Assembly (NCBI GenBank): GCA_031415055.1
Contig: JANOQZ010000002.1
Location: 47,603 to 111,602, forward strand
Length of the DNA: 64,000 bases
Source of the DNA: JANMOK01 sp031415055
Lineage (GTDB): Bacteria > Pseudomonadota > Alphaproteobacteria > Rhodobacterales > Rhodobacteraceae
Reading direction: 5' to 3'
Part shown: piece by piece, positions 26,503 to 34,172 of the stretch
Layout: each line of letters starts with the position of its first letter
How positions within the stretch are numbered: the stretch's first letter is position 1
Program-made: the position numbers and the translations under genes
Notes under the pieces: model-generated
The model's input: the letters and a program-made list of their open reading frames with translations, nothing else
What the model was told of the DNA's origin: nothing
The model's database searches: none

Positions 26503-27717
26503 TCAGCCTTTGGCGATGAATGCTTCGGGATAGCCCAACTCGCGGACGCGAGCGAGGGTGGCATCAAGTTCGGCTTGGGACGAGGCCGGACCAACTACAA
26601 CATAGAACAGCGGTTTGCCTTGGTCGGTGGTCTCGCGCACGGCGGCTGGCAGGCCTGCCGCGACCAATTTTGCCGCAAGCGCATCGACGTTATCTTTGTT
26701 GGAGCCACTGGCGACTTGAACATAGGGGCGTTCAAGATCGGACGTTACGGGAGCGGTGGGTTCGGTCAGAGTCGCCGATTCAAGGGCAGCTTCTGGTTCA
26801 GGGGCTGTTTCCGATGTTGGTTCAATGGCCGCTTCGGTTTCAGGTTCCGGTAACGGCACAGCGAGAATTTCGGTGGCTGTGATTGGTTCGAGCGACGATC
26901 CTTCCAGTGGAATGGGCTCGCCAGAATCGTCAACCAGCGTCGGTTTGTTGCCAGGCATCGAACCGGCGCTGCCAGCTTTGGGTTTTGGTGCGGGTTCGGC
27001 ATCAAGTTCGGCAGGCGCTTGCGATTCCATTGCATTGAGCGCGGCCTGATCCGAGGCTGCCGGGGACAAAAGCGTGTCGTCAACCGGCGCAAGTTCTGCG
27101 TCGGGCGCGTTCAATCCCGTGTTTTGCGGTTTGGCACCGAATACGAAGGATCCGGCCGACCCAGCGGATTTGGGTTCATCGACGGCAAGCGCTTCATCGG
27201 GAGCGAGCGCCTCGTCAACCGCAGCATCGGCAGCAACGAGGGCTGGATCCTCGGCGATCACGGTATCGGGCTCGACCGGTTCGTCGGCTGGTAGGGCGAC
27301 GGGTTCGCGGCGCAGGGCGGTGACGGTTATATCAGTCGGTGTGCCAGCCGGAATGTTGAGGGCAACGGCGGCATCCGAGGAAAGTTCGAAGGCGGGTCCG
27401 GGAAAATCACGTTCGCGGCGAAACAAGGCGGCCTGAATGACGCGACCAGTTTCTCCGTTACGAATTTCTACCTGCTCGGGGCTGGTAACATCGGCATGCG
27501 CCACCCAGACACCGCCCAGGGACGGGCGACCATCCCACAGGGCCTTGTCAGATTTCTGGAACACCGAGGCGTCGGTGCGCTGAATGACGATTGGGTCGGG
27601 GCGGTTGGGCTGCGTGCCTGCTGGCAACAGCCCATTTTCGCCGCAACTAGCCAACAAAAGACAGGCCGCGAGCGAGCGCATAAGGGGTGAAACGGCGCTG
27701 CCGAAAACGTGCTGCAT
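26503..27717 (-). CDS. SPOR-domain lipoprotein
   Basis: 404 residues from an ATG at 27717 with AGGAG seven bases upstream. The N-terminus ends its hydrophobic run in LLASCGE, a lipobox, so the protein should be outer-membrane or inner-membrane anchored. A folded part (about 40-135: GGVWVAHADVTSPEQVEIRN) is followed by a long Ala/Glu/Pro-rich acidic linker and a C-terminal SPOR domain (about 328-404: RPYVQVASGSNKDNVDALAA). SPOR domains bind denuded peptidoglycan at the septum. Being first in the operon with a D-Ala-D-Ala carboxypeptidase fits a role in wall or division. Function inferred from domain. Confidence 0.82.
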   Translation of the reverse strand: MQHVFGSAVSPLMRSLAACLLLASCGENGLLPAGTQPNRPDPIVIQRTDASVFQKSDKALWDGRPSLGGVWVAHADVTSPEQVEIRNGETGRVIQAALFRRERDFPGPAFELSSDAAVALNIPAGTPTDITVTALRREPVALPADEPVEPDTVIAEDPALVAADAAVDEALAPDEALAVDEPKSAGSAGSFVFGAKPQNTGLNAPDAELAPVDDTLLSPAASDQAALNAMESQAPAELDAEPAPKPKAGSAGSMPGNKPTLVDDSGEPIPLEGSSLEPITATEILAVPLPEPETEAAIEPTSETAPEPEAALESATLTEPTAPVTSDLERPYVQVASGSNKDNVDALAAKLVAAGLPAAVRETTDQGKPLFYVVVGPASSQAELDATLARVRELGYPEAFIAKG

Positions 27718-27948
27718 CTGGCGTCTCCTGTTTCGGCAATGCGACCAAACCCGATCTTGTGGACTGGTCTGCGGCCAATGCTCGATTACTTATGGATTCT
27801 TTTTCCGGTAAGTTTAACGAAGCCGTGCTGGAAAGGGAAGGGCACACAAGGGGTGGTGGACGATCAGCGAAGTGTCGCAAGAACCGGGCGTCAGATACGG
27901 CAAAAACCGGTTTCCCTTTTCATCGCGCCCCACTAAGAAGACGCCGTC

Positions 27949-28038
27949 GGAGGAGTGGCAGAGCGGTTGATTGCACCGGTCTTGAAAACCGGCGTGGGTG
28001 AAAGTCCACCGTGGGTTCAAATCCCACCTCCTCCGCCA
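27949..28038 (+). tRNA. tRNA-Ser (anticodon TGA), integration target
   Basis: 90 bases with encoded CCA. Acceptor GGAGGAG pairs with CTCCTCC at 28028-28034. The anticodon stem CCGGT/ACCGG encloses the loop CTTGAAA, giving TGA. A long variable arm GCGTGGGTGAAAGTCCACC and T arm GTGGGTTCAAATCCCAC are class II features. A near-identical copy of its 3' 74 bases lies 3,422 bases further on, so the intact gene marks one end of an integrated element. Confidence 0.95.
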
Positions 28039-28042
28039 GTTT
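27965..28042. repeat. Direct repeat copy 1 (tRNA-Ser 3' part; attL-like)
   Basis: 78 bases covering tRNA-Ser from the D arm to the CCA plus four bases. The second copy is at 31387-31464 in the same orientation, with one difference (C at 27993, T at 31415). Sequence similarity stops sharply on both sides. Confidence 0.9.
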
Positions 28043-28253
28043 ACATATCTTCGGGTTCTGGCGCGGCTACGGTGATTTCAGGTGGGCCACCCGGCGCGGC
28101 TGAATTGCGCAGTTGGCTGCCCAAATCCATGGCGGCGCCGTTCAATAGACGTCGGGCATGGAGATCGTTCATCCGCAGCGCTTCCTGATGCAGCCAAGTG
28201 ATGGCGTGACGCATGCCGTCGTGGCGGCCACGGGTATAGGGGTCCATTTTCAT
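28041..28253 (-). CDS. Small protein of unknown function coupled to methyltransferase fragment
   Basis: 70 residues, MKMDPYTRGRHDGMRHAITW followed by LHQEALRMNDLHARRLLNGA, helical and basic at the start, with a Pro-rich acidic end. Its ATG overlaps the stop of the MmeI-like C-terminal fragment (ATGA at 28250-28253), so it was probably co-translated with that gene. Its own stop falls in the first bases outside the tRNA, at the element border. It looks like a genuine small gene rather than chance, by its coupled start and even composition, but no family is recognised. Confidence 0.5.
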   Translation of the reverse strand: MKMDPYTRGRHDGMRHAITWLHQEALRMNDLHARRLLNGAAMDLGSQLRNSAAPGGPPEITVAAPEPEDM

Positions 28254-28600
28254 GCTTTGGCCCTTTCCTGATTAAGGTGGAACAGGCGGGCGAGGATTTC
28301 GTCTTCGCTCAGCTTGCCCGCCCGCCAGTCGTCGCCCCAGCCGTAAGCCTCGGCCACCGCCTGATCCAGCGTCTTGTGGGCGTGGTCGAGCCATGCGGGG
28401 CGGGTGTTGTAGAGGTTGGTGAGAGTGCGTTTTTTCAGGACGGCTGCGGCCTCGTCATCCTTGGGCAGGATGCGGTCAGGGTAGCCGGGGACGACTTCGG
28501 GGACGCGGTTGACCAGATCTGACGGGTTCAGCCAGGCTTCGCGCACTTCGTCCGTTGCAAGGGATAACTTATAGCGAAACTCTGCGTCAGGTTCGCAACA
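28250..28600 (-). pseudogene. C-terminal fragment of MmeI-like (type IIL) restriction-methylation enzyme
   Basis: The frame is open from directly after the stop of the type IIG-like gene (TAG, 28601-28603) and encodes about 116 residues, ending with REAWLNPSDLVNRVPEVVPG, KKRTLTNLYNTRPAWLDHAH and AYGWGDDWRAGKLSEDEILA. This is the characteristic tail of class I SAM-dependent DNA methyltransferases of the MmeI type: LTNLYN, W-L-D-H/N-A-H and AYGW. A GTG at 28546 could start a 98-residue product, but nothing indicates that a separate tail is functional. The N-terminal part of the same kind of enzyme is on the other side of the type IIG-like gene, so this reads as one gene whose middle was replaced. 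The call as pseudogene is inference. Confidence 0.7.
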
Positions 28601-30988
28601 CTAGCTCGGTAAAAATCCAAGCGCGAACACCTGCGGGCGCAGCTTTACGGATAAGTCTGCATATGCGGCTTTGAAGGGGCCGAAGTCGGTGAATTCCGTA
28701 TCGCTAAAGGATTCGAGCGAGCGGCGTACCTGATACCAACCTGCGTCCGCGCGGCCTAGCTTGCATTCCTGCCTGATCTTGTTGGGGAAGCTGGTCGCGT
28801 GAAAGCGCTGGAACAGCTTACGGCCTTCGTCGAGCACGGCCTGAGCTTTGGGAGACAACTTCATGCCTGCCATACAGCGCACCATGAAATCGCTCTCGAT
28901 CCGCGCCTTAGCGCCGATCTCACCCTCTGTGAAAGGGATGAAGTGATTGGTCAGCGACCAGTCCCGATCATTCCAGCGCAGCCCGTCAGCCCCCGCTGTG
29001 AGGTTGCTGCCGTTGAACAGCATCCAGACAAGGCAATCGGATTTGAATTCGTCCGGGAGCGGCTGTAAGGGTTGCAGGAACTGATCGCGGTCGTTGAGCC
29101 ATGTTCTTGCGATTACACGCCGAACAGTAAACATAACGCTCACTTTCCAAAGGTTTTCTTCGGTGACAAAGTAGCCGCCAGCGTGTCCAATCGAATGCAC
29201 TGACGAGAATACTGCGGTCATTGTCCCAGCGTTTTGCATATCATTTCCATTACAGAAAAAATGCGCAATCGCGCCATTTGCCCAATGTTGGTTTCTGATG
29301 TGATCGACCTTGCCAATTGGCGTGACTGCGTTGATCAAGGGGACTGCTTCAGTAGTAATCTTACGAGTTCGAGGAAGCCAGCCACTTAGAAAGCGGTTGT
29401 TCGGAATATCGAAAAAGCTCTTTTCATCAATTTCATTCCCAGCCTTATCGAGCGCACGGGTCGTTATTACTTGGACTGGCTGATTGCAGCCTAAATCCCA
29501 AAGCAGAAAGCCGATGGGAAAGTTGCCCTTTAGCCCATCGAAAGCCTTACTGTGAACCGCAAAGCCATCAAGGAATTTCGCGCTCCAATGCGTTCTAAAT
29601 TTCTCGAAGTTGGGAGCATTAATGTACTTGAAAGTGCTGAACATTGCCAATGTGGACTTAGGCAACTCAGCCAAGATTCGGTGTAAAAACTGCACGAACA
29701 ATTCTCGCGCAGCATAACCAAGGTCGTTCATTCCGTGGCTAACACGGGTCGTCGCTATTCCCGATTTGCCAGCGTTGCCTTGTGAGTTTGAAGCTTCGCC
29801 ATACGGCGGATTGATCAGCACCAGAATCGGCTTCGCTCCCTTCTTGCCTTCCTTTGCGTCGGCAATCGCTTGGCGTAGCGTCTGCGGCACCTTGCCCGAC
29901 ACGTTGTAATCAATCTCACCAAAATCGGTCACATCATCATTCAAGTAATCATACTGGAAAATCTCGGCCCCAGCAAAGGCGGGGTTGCTGCGCATGATTG
30001 TCACATCCTCTTTATCCAGCGTGGACATGAAGACATTGCGCAGGTTGCTGTGCTTGGCTTCTAGGTTGCCTACACCCGCGCACATATCCCAGACGATGTA
30101 TTTCTGCTGCCAATCCGCCCCCAGTGTCGCGGCCAACTGATCATAGGCTTTGTCCACGATGTGCAGCGGGGTGTAGAACGCGCCCTTGAACTTTTGGTCG
30201 TCCAGCGGCAGCAGGCTGTCGCGCCGTTCGAGCAGATAGTGCCGATGCTTCTGTTCGGGCGGGCGGTGGTAGATTTTCCAGAAATTGCGATAGCCGCGCT
30301 CGCTGGCGAGTTCGTATTGCTCTGCCCCGATGATGAAAACCGGCTTTTCGCCGCTGAACAGCAGGCGGGCGGGTAGGTTGCGCATCGCTTCGTTGCGCCC
30401 GTCATGCATGATGTCGGCAAAGAACAGAACGGCGTAATCCGCCTCGCGCTTTACGCCGAGTTCGACGCCGACCATCGCCACCCATTTGTCGAACACCTGC
30501 CGCAGGTTGTCGGGCGTGATCGGGGTGCGGATGATCCGGCCTTCGCGCACCGCATCCTTCGCGGCCTTGATGAACTCCGCCTCGTAACCGTCGATATGGT
30601 AGAGGGTGAAATGTGTTTCGATAGTGGGGGAGATCTGGGCAGCGAGCGCTTTATCCGCCGCAGAACCGGATTTGGGCCAGACGATGGTCTTGTCATCGAG
30701 CAGCGGCATAGCGTGCTCAGTTGCCATCAGGGCCGCCTTTTCGCGGTCGATCACGCACAAGAAGCCGGGGATCGCCTCGCCCCGCTTGCGCGCGGCACGA
30801 ACGTAAACCAGCAATTGCGCGAACATCAGCAGCGGCGGGGTGGTGGCCTCCTTGGCCTCGAACCAAATTTCAGGGGTCTGGATATCGACCAGCCCCTTAT
30901 TCACACCTTTGAGGCCAAGCGCCTTGATATAGGCGTCCTTGACGTCTTCCTCGGTTTTGGCGCGGGTGAGTGCTGCGTGCAGGCTCAT
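28601..30988 (-). CDS. Type IIG-like restriction enzyme/adenine-specific DNA methyltransferase
   Basis: 795 residues. The N-terminal domain has a PD-(D/E)xK-like pattern, D35 with E44-A-K46 in DIQTPEIWFEAKEA, suggesting a nuclease. Then comes an N6-adenine methyltransferase core: motif X KGAFYTP (about 268-274), motif I VWDMCAGVGNLEAKHSN (D301 to G307) and motif IV ILVLINPPYGE (N393-P-P-Y-G). The C-terminal third (about 560-795) is the likely target-recognition part. Such single-chain enzymes methylate one strand and cut at a distance. It starts five bases after the stop of the N-terminal fragment. A TAG ends it, and the same frame continues into the MmeI-like tail. Specificity cannot be read. 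Confidence 0.78.
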   Translation of the reverse strand: MSLHAALTRAKTEEDVKDAYIKALGLKGVNKGLVDIQTPEIWFEAKEATTPPLLMFAQLLVYVRAARKRGEAIPGFLCVIDREKAALMATEHAMPLLDDKTIVWPKSGSAADKALAAQISPTIETHFTLYHIDGYEAEFIKAAKDAVREGRIIRTPITPDNLRQVFDKWVAMVGVELGVKREADYAVLFFADIMHDGRNEAMRNLPARLLFSGEKPVFIIGAEQYELASERGYRNFWKIYHRPPEQKHRHYLLERRDSLLPLDDQKFKGAFYTPLHIVDKAYDQLAATLGADWQQKYIVWDMCAGVGNLEAKHSNLRNVFMSTLDKEDVTIMRSNPAFAGAEIFQYDYLNDDVTDFGEIDYNVSGKVPQTLRQAIADAKEGKKGAKPILVLINPPYGEASNSQGNAGKSGIATTRVSHGMNDLGYAARELFVQFLHRILAELPKSTLAMFSTFKYINAPNFEKFRTHWSAKFLDGFAVHSKAFDGLKGNFPIGFLLWDLGCNQPVQVITTRALDKAGNEIDEKSFFDIPNNRFLSGWLPRTRKITTEAVPLINAVTPIGKVDHIRNQHWANGAIAHFFCNGNDMQNAGTMTAVFSSVHSIGHAGGYFVTEENLWKVSVMFTVRRVIARTWLNDRDQFLQPLQPLPDEFKSDCLVWMLFNGSNLTAGADGLRWNDRDWSLTNHFIPFTEGEIGAKARIESDFMVRCMAGMKLSPKAQAVLDEGRKLFQRFHATSFPNKIRQECKLGRADAGWYQVRRSLESFSDTEFTDFGPFKAAYADLSVKLRPQVFALGFLPS

Positions 30989-30992
30989 ACGG

Positions 30993-31307
30993 TTAGTTCC
31001 CCATGAAGAGCGGTTTGCCCAACGCGATTGCGTATCGCTGAAGTTGGGAGAAGGCCTTGCCTAAGTCTTTCTTCCTGCCCTTGCGCTCCCACGCAAAACA
31101 GTCTTTGCGCCAGACATCGGCCCAGCCATCGCTGCCGGTGGTTTTGGCCGCGCCTTTTTCAAAGGCAAACCATTCGCCCTTTGGGTCGGCGGTGTTGGGA
31201 TCGGGCAAATCAAGCAGACGGCAGATGTCATTGAAATGCGATTGCGAGGAGGAACGCTCTTTCAGTTCGTTCGGACGCCATTTCTTGATGAATTCGTCGG
31301 GCGTCAT
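30993..31307 (-). pseudogene. N-terminal nuclease-domain fragment of MmeI-like enzyme
   Basis: From ATG 31307 the frame encodes 104 residues: MTPDEFIKKWRPNELKERSS through DPKGEWFAFEKGAAKTTGSD to FSQLQRYAIALGKPLFMGN. This matches the start of MmeI-type restriction-methylation enzymes. The nuclease signature D-X9-E-X-K is intact as D64, E74 and K76 (DVWRKDCFAWERK). A full family member would continue through helicase-free methyltransferase and recognition domains for some 800 more residues, but it stops at TAA 30993-30995, five bases before the next ATG. The open frame extends upstream to 31442 only through the antisense of the tRNA repeat. It could be translated as a free nuclease domain; more likely it is a remnant. 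Confidence 0.72.
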
Positions 31308-31386
31308 ACTATGATCTGTTGTCCAAACTGTTGGCGGGCAGTTGAACATTTTGTGTTGGCGCAGGTCAATTGGCTTTGGGCGACTT

Positions 31387-31464
31387 GGTTGATTGCACCG
31401 GTCTTGAAAACCGGTGTGGGTGAAAGTCCACCGTGGGTTCAAATCCCACCTCCTCCGCCAGTTT
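31387..31464. repeat. Direct repeat copy 2 (displaced tRNA-Ser 3' end; attR-like)
   Basis: 78 bases, 77 identical to 27965-28042. It lacks the tRNA acceptor 5' strand and most of the D arm, so it cannot fold as a tRNA and is not a gene. Confidence 0.9.
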
Positions 31465-31535
31465 CTTGGTGTGCCGGGCTATTTCGGGCTGTCACAAGCT
31501 TGATCGGGTGAAGTATTTGATTTAGCGAGGATTCC

Positions 31536-31979
31536 ATGATTTCGCAAAAAACCAAATATGCGCTTAAGGCCATGTCAGCTTTGGCGGCGCAATTTGGCAA
31601 TGGCGCCGCGCCACTGCGGATCGAGGAAATCGCCAAACGCTCGCAGGCACCAAAGCGGTTCTTGGAGCATATTTTGCTGGAACTCAAAGCTGCCGGCATG
31701 ATTGTCAGCAAACGAGGGCGCGATGGTGGTTATGCATTGGTGCGCGAACCCCGCAGCATTGGTATCAGCGAGATTCTGCGGCTGATTGACGGCCCAATTG
31801 CGCCTGTCGCGTGCCTGTCGCGCAGCGCCTATCAACGCTGCGACGACTGCAAAAGCGAAGAGACTTGCATGATCCGCTCGGTATTTGGCGATGTGTTTGC
31901 GGCGTATTTGTTGCTGATCGAGTCGATTACGTTGTATGACTTGGTATTGCGACCCGATATTGCCCGAAAAATTGGCTAG
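31536..31979 (+). CDS. Rrf2-family transcriptional regulator with Fe-S cysteines
   Basis: 147 residues. Winged helix MISQKTKYALKAMSALAAQF and RFLEHILLELKAAGMIVSKR, then the wing GRDGGYALVREPRSIGISEI. Four cysteines, C93, C102, C105 and C111, lie in CLSRSAYQRCDDCKSEETC; three serve as iron-sulfur cluster ligands in IscR/NsrR-type Rrf2 proteins. The target is unknown: it is a single gene right after the tRNA repeat and converges on the epimerase gene with a four-base overlap. It may regulate that operon or act elsewhere. Confidence 0.85.
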   Translation: MISQKTKYALKAMSALAAQFGNGAAPLRIEEIAKRSQAPKRFLEHILLELKAAGMIVSKRGRDGGYALVREPRSIGISEILRLIDGPIAPVACLSRSAYQRCDDCKSEETCMIRSVFGDVFAAYLLLIESITLYDLVLRPDIARKIG

Positions 31980-32857
31980 ACGTATTTTCGCCAATCGTGT
32001 TCTTCTTTGAAACCCAGAACCTCGCGGATTTTGCGGTTGGAAAGCGGGGCTTCGTTCCCAATCAGTTTGCGGCTGTGCGGGGTGTTTGGGCACAGGCGTT
32101 TGAGGAAGGCCCCAGTTGGTTCGTTGGCGGTGATTGTGTCGTTAGTGGCGTTGAAGACCTGAAAGCCGAGGCCGTCTTTGCTTAGGCAAAGGTGAACGAT
32201 TTGGGCGAGGTCGCGGGCGTCGATATAGCTCCACGCGTTGCGTTTGCGCGACGGCGGGTTGGCGAGGAAGCCGGGGAAGTTTTTGTACATTTCCGGCGAA
32301 ATAACGTTGCCGATGCGCAGGGCGTAGATGTCAGCACCCGTGCGTTCGGCGAAAGAGCGGGCAGTGGCTTCGTTGACTTTCTTTGACAGCCCGTACGAAT
32401 CCATCGGGTCGATGTCGTAGTCTTCCTCCAGCGGGAAGGAATGATAATCGCGATCACCGTCGGCAAAGCATACGCCGTAGGTGGTTTCGGACGAGGCGAT
32501 GATAATTTTGCGGATGCCGAGTTTGGTCGCGGCCTCGATGACGTTGTAAGTGCTGACAACATTGGAGGCGAAGGTCCGGTTGTCGGGCTGTATCAGCACC
32601 GCAGGCACGGCGGCGAAATGGACCACCGCGTCGACTTTGGCAGGTCCGCCGCCAGTGTCGTAGCCGTCATAGCCGAAGTGCATCGACAGGGCGTTGAACA
32701 CTTGGCCGCTGTCGGTGAGGTCAGTGTAAAGGGTGTTGACCCCAAGACAGTCGAGCGGCTTGAGGTCAAGATTGCGGATCGCGTGGCCTTTGGCCTGGAG
32801 CCACGGGACAACGATTTTGCCTGCCAAGCCGGAACCGCCGGTGAAGATGATGCGCAT
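31976..32857 (-). CDS. NAD-dependent epimerase/dehydratase (extended SDR)
   Basis: 293 residues: Rossmann motif RIIFTGGSGLAGKIVVPWLQ, catalytic SSETTYG and YGLSKK (YxxxK), and a substrate segment YIDARDLAQIVHLCLSKDGL. Extended SDRs oxidise or epimerise sugars. The GGSGLAG opening resembles sugar-acid and uronate-type dehydrogenases in ABC sugar operons. Last gene of the minus-strand sugar operon, 16 bases after the isomerase gene. Substrate not determined. Confidence 0.85.
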   Translation of the reverse strand: MRIIFTGGSGLAGKIVVPWLQAKGHAIRNLDLKPLDCLGVNTLYTDLTDSGQVFNALSMHFGYDGYDTGGGPAKVDAVVHFAAVPAVLIQPDNRTFASNVVSTYNVIEAATKLGIRKIIIASSETTYGVCFADGDRDYHSFPLEEDYDIDPMDSYGLSKKVNEATARSFAERTGADIYALRIGNVISPEMYKNFPGFLANPPSRKRNAWSYIDARDLAQIVHLCLSKDGLGFQVFNATNDTITANEPTGAFLKRLCPNTPHSRKLIGNEAPLSNRKIREVLGFKEEHDWRKYV

Positions 32858-32873
32858 GTTTGGCCTCGCTGGT

Positions 32874-33632
32874 TCAGACGCCGATCCGGCGCAAGCAATC
32901 TATCGACCGTTTTGCGAAGATTTGCCAGTCTGATGGATTGTCGTGTTCGGTGACGATGTGCGTAGCGGTGGTTTGGGCGAATAGGGGAAACAGCGCGGGC
33001 CAGTCCATAGTGCCGTCGCCGGTGGCAGTCCAGCCGTCGTCTTGGGCGGTGCCTAAGGGCACGGTGTCTTTGGTTTGGATGGCTGCGATGCGGTTGGCGT
33101 AGCGGCTGAGTTCGGTGGCGGGATCGGCCCTGGCGCGGGTGAGCCAGCCTAGGTCGATCTCGAATTTTACCTCGGGTCCGGCGGCATCGAAGATGTGGTC
33201 GATGGGGCGGGTGCCATCAGGCAGGGGGATGTATTCGAAATCGTGGTTGTGCCACGCGACGGTTAGGCCGTGGGGGTTGGCTTTGGCCGCACCTTCGGCG
33301 AGTTGGTGGCCGAGGCTGCGCCAGTAGGCAATGGTTGGTTGGCGTTCTTCGGGGGCGACCCAAGGGGGGATCATCAAGTTCGCTCCAAGCGTTAGGGCGA
33401 TGTCGATGAAGCGGTTGGTGTCGTTGACGAGGCCGGCCAGCGGCATGTGGAAGCCGTAACAGGCAAGGAGTGCGTCATCGAGTTGGCGGCGGAAAAGTTT
33501 CGGGTCGGATTCGTAGGCGGGCAGCCACGGCTCGATAGCGTCGTAGCCCATGGATTTGAGCAGTGCGAATTGGACGGGTAGCGGTGGGAAATTGCGCGAG
33601 GAGTAGAGTTGATAGGCGATAGGCCAGGGCAT
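32874..33632 (-). CDS. Sugar phosphate isomerase/epimerase-type TIM-barrel protein
   Basis: 252 residues of the xylose isomerase-like TIM-barrel fold: AYQLYSSRNFPPLPVQFALL, LKSMGYDAIEPWLPA, LTVAWHNHDFEYI (HNHD metal site), KFEIDLGWLTRA, IQTKDT and VTEHDNP. These supply the glutamate and histidine metal ligands of keto-sugar isomerases. In sugar operons they act on inositols, keto-hexoses or amino-sugar derivatives. Its ATG is one base from the VOC gene's stop. Confidence 0.82.
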   Translation of the reverse strand: MPWPIAYQLYSSRNFPPLPVQFALLKSMGYDAIEPWLPAYESDPKLFRRQLDDALLACYGFHMPLAGLVNDTNRFIDIALTLGANLMIPPWVAPEERQPTIAYWRSLGHQLAEGAAKANPHGLTVAWHNHDFEYIPLPDGTRPIDHIFDAAGPEVKFEIDLGWLTRARADPATELSRYANRIAAIQTKDTVPLGTAQDDGWTATGDGTMDWPALFPLFAQTTATHIVTEHDNPSDWQIFAKRSIDCLRRIGV

Positions 33633-34111
33633 TAACTTTGGATTTCCTTGTCGGTGTCGCGTTCCAGCAACTCCAGCATCACGCCCATTTCCTTGGTCGT
33701 ATCGTAATAGGCGTAACGTCCTCCGCCGCCGTGGAACTCGCCTCGTTGCAGCAGCGGGTGGCCTTTGGATTCGAGGTAGTCGTGGCGGTTGGTCAGGTTA
33801 CGGGTTTTGAAGGCGATGTGGTGGCAGCCGGGGCCTTTTTCTTCCAGCAGGTCGCGCCACGCGCTTTTTTCCGGACCGGGTTGCAGGAATTCGACGTCGA
33901 TATTGCCGAATTTGAACATCATAATCCGGCAACCGACCGAAGCGGGTTTACCGTTGTAGATGGCGTGTGCCTCGTCAGGTTCGGCGGCTTTGCCCTCTTT
34001 AGGGACCGGTTTTCCGGTTAGGTCACTAAACCATTGCGCCGATTTCACCACGTCTTCGGTGACAAAGCAGATTTGCATGACGGCATCTTCGTCGAGCAGG
34101 CGTTTATCCAT
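33632..34111 (-). CDS. VOC/glyoxalase-family protein
   Basis: 159 residues from the ATG at 34111 with GGAG upstream; the longer frame to 34213 overlaps the intergenic region. One betaalphabetabetabeta repeat pair: MQICFVTEDVVKSAQWFSDL, VEFLQPGPEKSAWRDLLEEK, GCHHIAFKTRNL and YAYYDTTKEMGVMLELLERD. The final E and the earlier H are the family's metal ligands. Function in the operon unknown; VOC members catalyse isomerisations, epimerisations or dioxygenations. Confidence 0.8.
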   Translation of the reverse strand: MDKRLLDEDAVMQICFVTEDVVKSAQWFSDLTGKPVPKEGKAAEPDEAHAIYNGKPASVGCRIMMFKFGNIDVEFLQPGPEKSAWRDLLEEKGPGCHHIAFKTRNLTNRHDYLESKGHPLLQRGEFHGGGGRYAYYDTTKEMGVMLELLERDTDKEIQS

Positions 34112-34172
34112 TTTCGTCTCCGGATTGAGGGACCGGCAGCCCCGACTTAGGGGCCACCGGCAGGGAGGAAAC

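Larger units (their letters stand above)
28039..31464. mobile_element. tRNA-Ser-anchored 3.4-kb integrated element carrying restriction-modification genes
   Basis: Bounded by the 3' end of tRNA-Ser and by the displaced 78-base copy at 31387-31464, the pattern left when an element integrates into a tRNA 3' end and restores the gene. It contains only minus-strand genes: a 104-residue nuclease-domain fragment, a type IIG-like restriction-methyltransferase, the C-terminal fragment of an MmeI-like enzyme and a 70-residue protein. No integrase, recombinase or replication gene is seen, so it is either a decayed island or one mobilised in trans. Element status is inferred from the repeats and tRNA; which gene set arrived first is not certain. 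Confidence 0.75.

Noticed and set aside
27718..27948. Small plus-strand open frames between the SPOR gene and tRNA-Ser
   Set aside because: No ribosome binding site, unlike-protein composition, and they run into the tRNA.
31308..31442. Longer N-terminus (45 residues) of the MmeI-like fragment
   Set aside because: The extra codons read the antisense of the tRNA repeat; the family-like sequence begins at the ATG at 31307.
31387..31464. Second tRNA-Ser gene
   Set aside because: The 5' acceptor strand and D arm are missing, so no cloverleaf can form. It is a displaced attachment copy.
28039..31464. Complete prophage or plasmid insertion
   Set aside because: No structural, replication, transfer or recombinase gene is present in the interval.
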